From Pelodera strongyloides (taxonomy: Eukaryota; Nematoda; Chromadorea; Rhabditida; Rhabditidae): a DNA stretch of 64,000 bases. The stretch covers positions 1-64,000 of the forward strand of contig JAANDG010000648.1 in the NCBI GenBank assembly GCA_036852015.1, read 5' to 3'. A program made the translations under genes and the position numbers. Below, piece after piece: positions 1-10,072 of this stretch. The notes beneath the pieces are model-generated. The model made no database searches, had not been told where the DNA came from, and saw nothing but the letters and a program-made list of their open reading frames with translations. Positions within the stretch are counted from its first letter, which is position 1. Each line of letters starts with the position of its first letter.

Positions 1-543
1 ACAAAATGAGAGTAATAATCATTTGATTGTAGTATGAAGTTTTTTATTATAAAATGCATTGAATAGTTGAACGTCCAAAACACCGTGCGCAAATAAATAC
101 TTTCGAATCAGTTATTATTATATTTATAAACGAAAGTTTAGCAGATACTTACTTACAATTAGTTTATTTTTCTTACAGAAAATAGCAGAGCTGTGAATAG
201 TTCGGTGAAAAAAATGAAGTATGCACTTACAGGACCGGATAGTCTAGAATGTAAGGCTTAAACTGATAATTCAGAATCTAATAGGACAGTTTGAATTATT
301 AATTATTAAAATAAAATAAAATAAAACAATAAATACTGAGAAATAAATTGCACATAGCACATTAAAAATGCAGTTTTATGCACTATAAATTGCACTCATA
401 AATTGCACTTAGCAGATTGAAAGTGCAGTTTTTGAAGACAAATAGAACTAGGAAACAGTTCGTGATAACTATAACAAAATCGCATGAAAATTCGGTCTAC
501 TTTTTTACGTGACAATGAGTTCTGCTAAGAAAATCATTTTTTT
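1..543. other. AT-rich non-coding sequence
   Basis: No open frame of useful length and no recognisable domain. Short direct repetition of a phrase resembling 'ataaattgcac...agca' occurs around 345-425. Nothing else can be supported here. Confidence 0.5.
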
Positions 544-962
544 TTAAGGAGGAGGCTCACGAGAACGAAGTGCTCAAATGGTTTCCTTTTATCGAAATAT
601 GATGATATTAAGTTCCAAAAGACATGCTTTACAAAGCAAAAATTTTTATTTGGAAGGAGTAAATCAATATAAAACTATGAATTCTATCAAAATTTTGGAT
701 CGTAAAAAATAGTTGATATCCATAGTGGGCATGCAAATTTTGTGCTGGCTTGCAAAATGACTTGTAAATTTGCATGTTTAGCTTTGAAGTCTACCTTGCA
801 TACGATAGGTTATTTTATTTGACTTCGAGTTCTTAGTTTGATTAATTCCTCCAAACTAAAGCGCTGAACCTTATACTACTTGTTTTTTGGAAGATAAACC
901 CATTATAATTCGATAAAAGGAAACTATTTGAGCACTTCATTCTCGTGAGCCTCCTCCTTTAA
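544..962. mobile_element. TTAA-flanked foldback element, AGGAGGAGGCTCACGAG family, copy 1
   Basis: The left end reads AAGGAGGAGGCTCACGAGA and the right end is its reverse complement, each bordered by TTAA. The inverted similarity continues inside the ends (for example the Ttccttttatcga/tcgataaaaggaa pair), so the single strand can fold back on itself. No coding frame. Two further copies lie at 18207-18657 and, in the opposite orientation, at 25622-26041. TTAA target duplication with short inverted termini is compatible with a non-autonomous piggyBac-like or other TTAA-specific DNA transposon; the superfamily is an inference. Confidence 0.85.
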
Positions 963-2574
963 TGCTAACAAAAGTAAGCTTATTACCTAATGCCGATTAC
1001 CGTAACAGAAGCGTGCCGATTGGACCACAGAAGTCCGTAGCCTTGTGGAAAAAAAGGTAACTAAGTATTTATAAATGCTAATCCGCCTCATACGAATCTA
1101 CTTAGGAAGTGCGTCGGTATTTAAGAAGTGAAGAGCAATGTTTTCAAAACAATTTGTCGCATATATGGCACTCTTTTACACGAATTATCGGTAGTCAATC
1201 GCAGTTGTCACTCCACCGGCACAGTGCCTGGACGGTGCACCTAGCCTAGAAAATGCAGTTTTTAAATTAACTACTGAACTAATTAACCAATTAATTAATT
1301 AATTAACTAATTAACTAATTAATTTTTGTCACCATAAACGGACGAAAGTCGTCGTCGTCGTGAAACTGATATTCGACAATTCACAAATTCAGACATTCGA
1401 AAAAAAGTAAAGAACATCCAGGGCGGTACAAATTAAAAAAGAAATAACTTGCAATATCACGCCATTGGCGTCGACGTCTTGGTGGCGACGGTGTTCCCCT
1501 CGGCGAGCGCATAGTACTGACTGTCATGAGACCTGTCCGACGGCAGTATTGCTAAAAATATGACATAGCTTTAAAATTTAACTTTTACAGAATGTGAACA
1601 AACTTTTTATAATTTTATAATGTGAGAGACTTACCCCTGAGGTTTCCTCTTGAGGGTCCCACTCGTCGTTTGAGTCGGGATAAGTCGGGCTGTAGTGGGG
1701 ACTCGCCATTCTTGGAGTGATAATTCCGATGCGCTCCAACAGTTGTGAAGGGGGCGCAGCTACACCTAACAGTGCAGCTAATGTAATGAAACAGTACGGC
1801 TAATATGAATAAATACACCAGATTTAGAGGGCGCTCCGCACAGACGGCGCCCATATTATTCCAAAGCGAAGAAGTCGAAGTTGAATGCAGTGTTAGCCCG
1901 GGGAGGCTTTAAGTACTGTTGTAAAATAGGCGGGGCTAATCTATACATCTCTCGATAACACTATTTCATATATACTTCTGTCTAAGTCTTTTAATTCTGC
2001 AAACTCCCTCTTAAAGGAGAGAGCCGCGCGGATATATAATCTCTGTGTCTATTGGAAAGATATACTCTCTGCGGTGACTAAAATGCGGAGGCCAAAAGCG
2101 GTGACCTGTGTAACAATGAGTCATGGGTAAAGGTGAGGAAAATGAACTAATTTGAAGCTAACAAGATTATCGATTATGAAGTGGCATAAAACTAATGCAA
2201 AGTATAAGATACAAAACGAGTGAAAACTACCTAATTGAATGGTGTAGAAATAAATAATAGATGCATAAAGTGCATTTATGCACAAGGAAAGGGTAATGAA
2301 ACAGTGCGGCTAACAGGGATAGGGTCAAGAGAACAATCATACTTGACAGGATATTTAAAAATGAATTGGGTCATAATTGGGGGTATAAAAGCAATTCGAT
2401 CACAGATAAACTGACAGTTGACACCTCACACCACCACCCGGGCCGGGGTCCATGTGTAAGTTTTTTTCTTTACTATTTTTTTCGAATTTTCAGTGCGATG
2501 AAGGGGGGACCAGGGTCCAAAAAGAGAAGAGAGTTAAAGTTCAAAAATGCCGCAACACACACGGATGCGGTGAG
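963..2574. other. Non-coding, no gene recognised
   Basis: Contains a TTAATTAA-rich stretch at about 1255-1325 and otherwise unremarkable AT-rich sequence. Short open frames here show no similarity I recognise. Confidence 0.5.
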
Positions 2575-2611
2575 TTATTATTATTATTATTATTAATTAT
2601 TATTATTATTA

Positions 2612-2644
<33 letters not shown>

Positions 2645-2732
2645 TAATTAAGTATTATTTATATTATTATTATTATAATTTATTATTATTATTATTATAT
2701 TATTATTATTATTATTAATTTTATTATTATTA

Positions 2733-2796
<64 letters not shown>
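2575..2796. repeat. (TTA)n microsatellite, imperfect
   Basis: About 220 bases of TTA/ATT triplets with occasional TTAATTAA interruptions. The tyrosine-rich open frames that overlap it are translations of the repeat, not genes. Confidence 0.95.
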
Positions 2797-2800
<4 letters not shown>

Positions 2801-3899
2801 TCACATCTTGTTTTCTTCATCAACGATTAATATTATGCTTACATTAAAGAGTTAAGCCCACGAGAGAACTGTAAATACTGTAATTTTTTGTGCGCATAAG
2901 CTCTGCGATTCCATTTATGAGAAGCCACATCCAGATCGTTAAATTTGAGCGTGTTATTTGGAAGAAACTACCAACGGAAAGCTACTGCAAGTTGCGCAAA
3001 ATTAGTTCGTTTTGGATATATAGGTTGCAGGTGGTCAAACATATCCGTTTCTATATGTTTCTATGCTGCGGTATGTTCCCGGTATTAGTTTCAACCGAAT
3101 AACTCGGCTGAATTGCACGTTTCATGCGTCGCGCCTTAGGTGGTTATGTGCCTACTGCCGCACAATCTGAGTATTTTCAAGACAGCTGATTTTTTCGTGA
3201 GCCTGTCCCCTTAAAAATTATATAGACTTACCCCTGGTATAATGTACACACTGTACTGCGGCCGAGACGGTATGTAGATTGAACTTATTTATTCAGAATA
3301 GTATGTTTCTTATATACTTGGTGGCGTAGAAACCAAAGAATCAGAGATATTGTTAGAGATTATGTGACAATGATAGAACGTAGATATATATTGGCAGCCG
3401 CAATCCCTATCTGGGAATCTTGGACAGGCGCGCACCGGGGCGCTCGCATCGGGGGGCGCTCACCCGGGGGGGGGGGGGGGGGGCGCCACCGGGGGTCCTT
3501 TTGCTCGGCTTGCGATGCGCGAGATTGGAGCTGCATACTAATAAGGAATTGTAAAATCTGCCAATATTAGATGCGAGTATGTGTAAACAATCCTACTAAT
3601 CTTAGAAAGGAAATTAGTCTGTCAAATAGATGGTGTAGAAATAAGAAAGAAAAGCGAATAACATAAGATAACATACAATTTCTTACGAACATAAAATGTC
3701 GGACATGTTTTGTTAAGGCAATACTACAATGAATAACTATGAGACGTGAAAAGGCAAATTTGATTAAAATAAAAGCACCTTTGTAGATTTACAGGAATAG
3801 GCGAGGGTTATTCTTAATCATAGGTCAAGTTCTATGGACAAGGCAGTGTCTGACAGACCCAGCCAACTACACCAACTCCTCTTGAAAATTGAGAGTGTG
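2797..3899. other. Non-coding flank with an 18-base G run
   Basis: No gene recognised. A GC-rich island around 3425-3500 contains an uninterrupted run of 18 G at 3466-3483, capable of G-quadruplex formation; homopolymer length may be inexact in the assembly. Confidence 0.5.
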
Positions 3900-4152
3900 T
3901 GTAATAAGTTAATAACTTATTAGTAACATAGTATTATTTTTTATTATAACTTAATAATAACTTCTGCAAAACAACTCTTGCAAAAACTAATAATATTGGT
4001 AAAAAGCTAATATACTTAATATATTCAGAACATGACCTCGACGTCTGGACGCCCAACTAAATTAACAATAACTGGACGGCGCCCACACATCGAAGTCATA
4101 TATAAGCATGGTTTAATGTATAATATTGGTCGGTATAAACAGTCTTCAAACA
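3900..4152 (+). repeat. 5' LTR of the BEL/Pao element
   Basis: 253 bp, starting TGTAATAAG and ending CTTCAAACA, so it has TG...CA ends. It matches 13097-13349 over the whole length by eye. It is short for an LTR of this class. An open frame in phase with gag begins inside it at 4032. Confidence 0.93.
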
Positions 4153-7100
4153 TGGCGACCGCCGGTAAATCCGGACAACTACGAACCCAACTTGGCCTAC
4201 TTCGCTCCCGTTTACGCTCGTCTCTCACCGTTGCTTCAACCTTACTACAAACTCCACATGAAATATCGGCGCTGGATACGTCCATTCTCGAAGGACATAT
4301 CTTGGATACTACTGAACTTGGCAACAAACTACGGAATTATGAACATCAATTTACCTCATGTATCAATGAATGGCAATCTCTTATCAAGAAGGATCCCGAG
4401 GAAGAGGAGAGAAAGAAAGAATATTTCGAAAAGTACGGTCAGTTTCCTCTTACAGAGTTGGCTTCTGTCCTAGCTTCTTTGCAAAAATTCCGTGCTCTTT
4501 GTCAGGAGGAACTTACTGCTCGTATTGCAAACAAAACCTATATCGCTTCTGATTTGCCTCCAGTTGAAATTGTGCCCACTACTCCTGCGCCTGCTTCGCT
4601 TTCTCAGACGCCGCCGTCTCATCTCCCGTCTCTCACTGTTCCTTCTCAGAATCATCCAACATTGCTTCCACCTTCTTCTGAGTTTTCTCGTTCCACTTTC
4701 CTTGAGCATACCGCACCTAGCATTAAACCTTTCTCTGGCATACGTACCGATTATCATGATTTTCGTTCGCTCTTCACTACTCTCTATGACAATCATCCGA
4801 CTTTGTCCCCTATTCAAAAGTTGTGCGCTCTCAAGAACCTTCTCCGTGGCGAACCTTATCATCTTGTTAGTTCTTTACCGCTTACCGCTTCGAATTATGC
4901 TGTTGCTTTATCCACACTTGATCAGTTGTACGGCCGCTCTCGTCCTCTCTTGCAATCTCTTCATCAACAATTGCTTGACCTTCAACCTACTCATCCCAAT
5001 GAGCGCAATTCGAAAAAAATTCTGTCTGTTTATGTTAAGGTCTTTTCTCTCGTTCAACAGTTGAAGAATTCCGGGCTTAACCCAGCAGATTGCCAAACTC
5101 TAGGGCTGACCGTACGTACTAAGTTCCCTCGCTGGATTAATTCGAAGTTGCAATCGCGTGAAAAGAATTCAGTCTTATCAATGGACCAGGTTCTGGCAGA
5201 AATACGCGCCCTCATAGAAGAAGAGGCAATCGTCGATGAATTGTACTCTACGGCAGCATCCGAAAACGCCATGATCGCTCATGTTCCTCATCGCAATCCT
5301 GTTTCTCATCGCAATCCTGTTAATCATCGCAATCCTGTTCATCATCGCAATCCTGTTGATCATCGCAATCCAGTTCCGACAATGCCGAATCCCGCAAGAG
5401 GGTTTCGCCAGCCAGACCGACCGTGTCCTTTCTGCAACAAAATGCACTTCGCCAAAGAATGTGAACTTCCAATACCGATCCGACTTGAACGTGTCCGTGA
5501 GAAACATTTGTGTTTCAATTGCTTACGCTCTGGGCATTCTGTACGTGAATGCAGCGGACTGTCCTGTATGATTTGTCGACAACGCCACCACACTTCGCTT
5601 CATGAATCAAATGCCCGACCATACGTTCCACAACAACAAGCCTACCGCGCTCAACAGCCGCGACAAGAGAATCGCTATCCGCCTTCACGACAGCAGAACC
5701 AGAACCGCATGCAGCATCAACGACAAGACAACAGTTTCCAACGAAACAACTACGCGAGCCAACAACAAAGCAATCTTCGAGCAAATCGACCAGCCTGGCA
5801 TCCGCAGAACACTACACGAACTTGGATTCCGCCAACTGTCACGCAAACTCATGCCGCCTATGATGAACACGAGAACAGTGCCGAATACCCAAGTGTCCTA
5901 CCGAACGTTACAATCGACAATACGCACAACTGCAGTACCAACGGTCCCCGTGAACCGACTCCGCTTCAATGCATTCAAGCTCTGGTATGCAACCCGACGG
6001 ATCCGACAATCATCAGCAAGTTACTCATCTTCTTCGATAGTGGTTCTACTCGTTCGTACATTACTGCCGCTGCAGCCAAGAAACTGCAACTTCCTGCCGA
6101 TCAAGAACGCCCGCTTCACATCAATACATTCGCCACCGACGAAACAAAGACAATTTCTGCTTCCGCACACGATGTGCACGTTGAGCTTCCCTCAGGCGAC
6201 CGAGTTCCGATTACTGTGCTTGCAATTCCGCAACTGACCAATGCAATTCCGACAATACTGGTATCGACAAACTGGACAAGTTTCTCTGACAATGAATCAA
6301 GACAGTTGGATTACTCATCTGAAACGCCCGACATCCTGATTGGAAGTGACCTCCTGTGGACTTTCTGGGATATTGGTGGACCGAATTTCTTCACACAAGA
6401 TATCGGCGAAGGATATACCATACTCAACACAATCCTGGGACCTATCGCAATGCGCAAACGTTTGGCACTCTCAACAATTCGCCAGCCTCATCCCGAGCAC
6501 GAAGTGTGCCTCACTGTGGCTTTGCAAGGAGAGTCGCAACAGCAACACAATCCGGACAGTGCCCTCATCGACAAAATTCAGCAACTCTTTGATAACTCGC
6601 TTATCGAAAATGACAACGACACAAGGCCTGCTTCTGAAGAACATCCGGCCATGAAACTGGTGATGTCCACTCTACTGCAAGACCCTTCGGATGGTCGATA
6701 CTACGTTCAGTTTCCTATCAAAGATCCACCGCTACGACTACCTGACATGCGTTCACTCGCCGTTCGAAAGCAATTGTATTTCTTCCGCGACCTCAAGCAG
6801 CGGCCCGCACTTGAAGACAAGTATTTCGACTACTTTGACGAACTCCTGAGAGATGGAATCATCGAAGAAGTTCCACTCTTCGACATAAATCACAACGACG
6901 TCTGTTATATCAGTCACTTCGGTGTCTTCAAAGACTCCGCCACAACTTCGGCACGACCTGTTTTCAATGCAACCGAACATTTGAAAGGATACGAAAGCCT
7001 CAATAGTCAGCTGGACCCTGGACCCTCGTTGCTTCGACCTTTGCAAGAACTTCTCCTGGAAATTCGCTGTTTTCCGAAGATCATTTCCGGAGACATCAAG

Positions 7101-8762
7101 CGTGCTTTCCTGCAAATCGGCCTTCAGGACGAAAACAAGGACCTCTTCCGCTTCTTGTTGCCAAAAGACCGACGCAATGGCCCCAGTTCTGGAAATTTGG
7201 TCGATATGCGCTTCCGAAGAATGCCGTTTGGACCCACTTCGTCGCCGTTCATCCTACAAGCTGTGATTCGTCAGCATCTTCAACACAACGAAAACACGCT
7301 TGCTGAGGAGATCGCCAAGTATATCTATGTCGACAATATCTTCCTCCCGTTCGTACAACCCGACGAAGCAATCCAGAAGTACACCAACACGAAGCAAATC
7401 TTCACCGACTGTGCAATGACCGTACGAGAATGGTGGTCCAACGACCCCGATGTCAACAAACGCCTCGCCGCGCTCGAAGGAACCGTGCAACCAGCAAAGA
7501 AAATTCTTGGAGTTGCCTATGATGCCGATCTCGATTTCATCAGTGTGAAACCAGCCGCGCCGCCCGATGTCACTCACGGATGGACAAAACGCAAGCTGCT
7601 TGCCTTCCTTGGCAGTACATTTGACCCTCTTGGTCTTCACTGTCCTGTTTCGACCACACTGAAACTTCTGTTCCAAGATGCGATCCGTCAGAAACGCCCC
7701 ATGGATGAGCGCATTCCATACGCCCAAGCCATCAAGCTCGACAACTTCCTGCATCAATGGTCACAAGAGGCCTTGCGTGTTCCACGCCGAACAACAGAAG
7801 ATCCCGATGCTGAACATGAGCTGCACGTCTTCGCTGACGCCAGTGGCCGCGCTGCCGCTACCTGTGCGTATCTGAAGAATGTTTCCGCGAACGACATTCG
7901 TCTCGTCTGTGCCTCATCACGTATTGCCCCGCATGATGGAATGACCATACCACGCCTCGAACTTGTGGGAATTCTTATGGCTTCCAAGTTGGCACTGAAA
8001 CTCTTCAACACGTTACCAGTCAACATGGCTCGCGTCTACATTTGGACCGATAGTTCCGTTGCACTACATTGGATCAAGGGAGCACAAACAACCGACAAAG
8101 GAACGTTCATTCGCAACAGAGTCAAAACCATCCGTTCAAACCTCGAAAGTCTACCGCACGAGATCCGCCACATCCCAGGAACCGAGAACCCTGCCGACTT
8201 ACCAAGCCGCGGTTGCTCACCTGCAGAATTCAAACAACATTGGCTGACATGGAACCGTGGACCCAAATGGTTAACACTGCCCGAAGCACACTGGCCGACA
8301 TCCCTCGTCGACGAAAATCAACCTCGTTCTGAAGCTGCTCCATCATCGCCAGAAGAAGAACCAGTGCATCTTTCGTTCCAGCCATTGACGAAAATCAACA
8401 TGCAGCTGTTGGATACCGTGGTACCCACGCCCCTGGTGTCCCGATTTTCGAGCCTGCACAAACTGCTGCGAACGATGTCCTTCGTGCTACTCTTCCTACA
8501 ACAAGTGCGACCAACGCTCTCCATACTTCGCTCTGTTTCGGAAGGCATTTGGCACAAGCGCCCCATCTTCCACTTCATGTTCCCTCATCCACGACTGTCT
8601 GCCTTCGCTGAATACCTGCTTGCTGTTACGGGCCCAAGCCGAACACCGTCCAACCGAAAAGGAACGATCACAATTCGAGATCAAGGAAGAATCTGTTGGA
8701 CCCTTTGGAAAGCTGCTCCGTTGTACGCCACGAACGTCTCCGAATATGATCGATACTTTTGA
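4152..8762 (+). CDS. Gag-protease-reverse transcriptase-RNase H polyprotein of the BEL/Pao element
   Basis: A frame of about 1536 residues from the ATG at 4152; the same frame is open back to an ATG at 4032 inside the LTR. Order: gag with an amphipathic N-terminal part; five HRNPV repeats (5280-5370); three zinc-knuckle-like motifs at 5430-5600 (C-x2-C-x3-H-x4-C, C-x2-C-x4-H-x4-C, C-x2-C-x3-H-x4-H); an A17-type protease with DSG at 6036; reverse transcriptase with a conserved GDIKRAF block near 7090 and the catalytic box written YVDN (7326-7337) in place of YVDD; RNase H with FADAS, RLELVG and WTDSS (about 7830-8055). The frame ends at 8762 just before the integrase zinc finger, whose sequence continues in the next frame, so the natural product would be longer. 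Replication protein of the element, acting in cytoplasmic particles. Confidence 0.93.
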   Translation: MATAGKSGQLRTQLGLLRSRLRSSLTVASTLLQTPHEISALDTSILEGHILDTTELGNKLRNYEHQFTSCINEWQSLIKKDPEEEERKKEYFEKYGQFPLTELASVLASLQKFRALCQEELTARIANKTYIASDLPPVEIVPTTPAPASLSQTPPSHLPSLTVPSQNHPTLLPPSSEFSRSTFLEHTAPSIKPFSGIRTDYHDFRSLFTTLYDNHPTLSPIQKLCALKNLLRGEPYHLVSSLPLTASNYAVALSTLDQLYGRSRPLLQSLHQQLLDLQPTHPNERNSKKILSVYVKVFSLVQQLKNSGLNPADCQTLGLTVRTKFPRWINSKLQSREKNSVLSMDQVLAEIRALIEEEAIVDELYSTAASENAMIAHVPHRNPVSHRNPVNHRNPVHHRNPVDHRNPVPTMPNPARGFRQPDRPCPFCNKMHFAKECELPIPIRLERVREKHLCFNCLRSGHSVRECSGLSCMICRQRHHTSLHESNARPYVPQQQAYRAQQPRQENRYPPSRQQNQNRMQHQRQDNSFQRNNYASQQQSNLRANRPAWHPQNTTRTWIPPTVTQTHAAYDEHENSAEYPSVLPNVTIDNTHNCSTNGPREPTPLQCIQALVCNPTDPTIISKLLIFFDSGSTRSYITAAAAKKLQLPADQERPLHINTFATDETKTISASAHDVHVELPSGDRVPITVLAIPQLTNAIPTILVSTNWTSFSDNESRQLDYSSETPDILIGSDLLWTFWDIGGPNFFTQDIGEGYTILNTILGPIAMRKRLALSTIRQPHPEHEVCLTVALQGESQQQHNPDSALIDKIQQLFDNSLIENDNDTRPASEEHPAMKLVMSTLLQDPSDGRYYVQFPIKDPPLRLPDMRSLAVRKQLYFFRDLKQRPALEDKYFDYFDELLRDGIIEEVPLFDINHNDVCYISHFGVFKDSATTSARPVFNATEHLKGYESLNSQLDPGPSLLRPLQELLLEIRCFPKIISGDIKRAFLQIGLQDENKDLFRFLLPKDRRNGPSSGNLVDMRFRRMPFGPTSSPFILQAVIRQHLQHNENTLAEEIAKYIYVDNIFLPFVQPDEAIQKYTNTKQIFTDCAMTVREWWSNDPDVNKRLAALEGTVQPAKKILGVAYDADLDFISVKPAAPPDVTHGWTKRKLLAFLGSTFDPLGLHCPVSTTLKLLFQDAIRQKRPMDERIPYAQAIKLDNFLHQWSQEALRVPRRTTEDPDAEHELHVFADASGRAAATCAYLKNVSANDIRLVCASSRIAPHDGMTIPRLELVGILMASKLALKLFNTLPVNMARVYIWTDSSVALHWIKGAQTTDKGTFIRNRVKTIRSNLESLPHEIRHIPGTENPADLPSRGCSPAEFKQHWLTWNRGPKWLTLPEAHWPTSLVDENQPRSEAAPSSPEEEPVHLSFQPLTKINMQLLDTVVPTPLVSRFSSLHKLLRTMSFVLLFLQQVRPTLSILRSVSEGIWHKRPIFHFMFPHPRLSAFAEYLLAVTGPSRTPSNRKGTITIRDQGRICWTLWKAAPLYATNVSEYDRYF
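4153..4165 (+). promoter_or_regulatory. Primer-binding site
   Basis: TGGCGACCGCCGG follows the LTR end without a spacer. TGG is the complement of the tRNA CCA tail, and TGGCGACCG is the start of primer sites assigned to arginine tRNA in several insect elements; the exact primer tRNA here is not established. Confidence 0.7.
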
Positions 8763-9510
8763 CCGAATGTACCCGATCTTCCTGTCACGCAACTCGCCGA
8801 TTGTCAAACTCATCATTCTTCACTTCCACACGCAAGAGTGTCACGCTGGGACGACGCACGTCATCAACGCAATCCGTCAACATTTCTGGATCCCAAAGCT
8901 CCGACAACTGGTGAAGTCGACTATTCGAGCAGAATGTTATCACTGCAAGCGGCACCGACAAGCACCCTTCCGTCTACCGAACTTCGAACCACTGCCAGCC
9001 GAACGCCTTCAACGACCTTCACACCCGTTTGAAGCCACTGGTCTCGACTACGCTGGACCTTTCCAAGTCAAGGATGACAACGCTTGGAGCAAAGTCTGGG
9101 TCTGCCTCTTCACGTGTTTGACAACAAGAGCAGTACATTGCGAACTCGTCCGGTCACTGTCGACCACCGACTTCCTTCGCGCCCTCCGCCGTTTTGCTGC
9201 CCTGTTCGGATATCCATCCAAGATCGTTCTCGACAACCAAACCGCCTTTCAACTGGCCGCAAAGGTCCTTCATCGCGCTCATACGACAGAAGTGACGCGC
9301 TTCGGTGAAACGCATGGAATCAACTTTCACTTCACGACACCACACTCACCATGGGAAGGTGGAGTGTATGAGAGGCTCATCGGACTGTTCAAACAATGTC
9401 TACGAAATTCTTTCTCACGCAAACCGCTCAACACGGAGGACTTCCGTACGATCCTGCCTGAGATCGCCGCTGTCCTGAACCGACGACCCCTCGTCCGTTC
9501 GCCTGGATGA
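8620..9510 (+). CDS. Integrase zinc-binding domain and catalytic core of the BEL/Pao element (frame-broken continuation of pol)
   Basis: Overlaps the end of the gag-pol frame by 143 bases in another phase. A histidine/cysteine finger is seen at about 8820-8955 (two histidines, then C-H-C). The catalytic core follows with an aspartate in GLDYAG (about 9045), a second in VLDNQT (about 9231) and a glutamate in PWEGGVYERL (about 9355), roughly 40 residues after the second aspartate. The phase changes again near 9480-9510, where the C-terminal integrase part moves to a third frame. Function: inserts the reverse-transcribed copy into host DNA. Whether the breaks are real mutations, recoding sites or sequencing indels cannot be decided here. 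Confidence 0.9.
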   Translation: MLLRAQAEHRPTEKERSQFEIKEESVGPFGKLLRCTPRTSPNMIDTFDRMYPIFLSRNSPIVKLIILHFHTQECHAGTTHVINAIRQHFWIPKLRQLVKSTIRAECYHCKRHRQAPFRLPNFEPLPAERLQRPSHPFEATGLDYAGPFQVKDDNAWSKVWVCLFTCLTTRAVHCELVRSLSTTDFLRALRRFAALFGYPSKIVLDNQTAFQLAAKVLHRAHTTEVTRFGETHGINFHFTTPHSPWEGGVYERLIGLFKQCLRNSFSRKPLNTEDFRTILPEIAAVLNRRPLVRSPG

Positions 9511-10072
9511 TGAACACGATTTCCTTGCTCTTCGGCCGATCGATTTCGTGTTTCCCACAGCTGGTCGTTTGGAACTACCTGACTTCACTGACGATTATGA
9601 TGATTGGCAACCGCGCAACACGCAACACGGACAAATCGACAAATGGATGGCACAAAGTCAGCGCATAGTCAACCACTTCTGGAACGAATTCACGACGAAA
9701 TACATTTCCTCCTTGCAAGCCCAATGGCAACGACGCCACTCACGTCAACGAGGAACAACAGCCCAAGTTCCCAGAGTCGGCGACGTCATCCTCATGGTCG
9801 AACAGGACCGTCCTCGACATCAATGGCCCATGGCACGAATCGTCAAGCTCGTCAAGAATAACCGCATCGCCACAATAAGAACATCTTCGGGGAAAACTCT
9901 CACCCGTCCGTTCTGTGATCTGGTTCCACTGGAAACGACAACGTCGAGAATACCACAAGAACGAGAACAATCACCACAACAAGGACAATCGCCGGACGAC
10001 AACAGAATGCAGCATGTCCCAAGTACACCACCGGCTACCGGTCATCCGATGCTGACGCGCAGCAAAGCCAAG
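9500..10072 (+). CDS. Integrase C-terminal (DUF5641-like) domain, in frame with the envelope region
   Basis: Residues such as VGDVILMVEQD, WPMARIVKLV and LTRPFCDLVPLE (9775-9940) are the pattern of the C-terminal domain that closes BEL/Pao integrases. The same open frame runs without a stop through a glutamine-rich linker (9950-10060) into the envelope-like region that begins at the methionine of 10073. It is therefore either a pol-env fusion or a spliced/processed arrangement. Confidence 0.8.

Noticed and set aside
4025..4327. Minus-strand open frames over the LTR and gag start
   Set aside because: Duplicated in the 3' LTR and antisense to strongly supported coding sequence; shadow frames.
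7320..7340. YVDN read as an inactivated reverse transcriptase
   Set aside because: The first catalytic aspartate is kept, and an asparagine in the last position is tolerated in several BEL/Pao lineages; it is not evidence of decay by itself.
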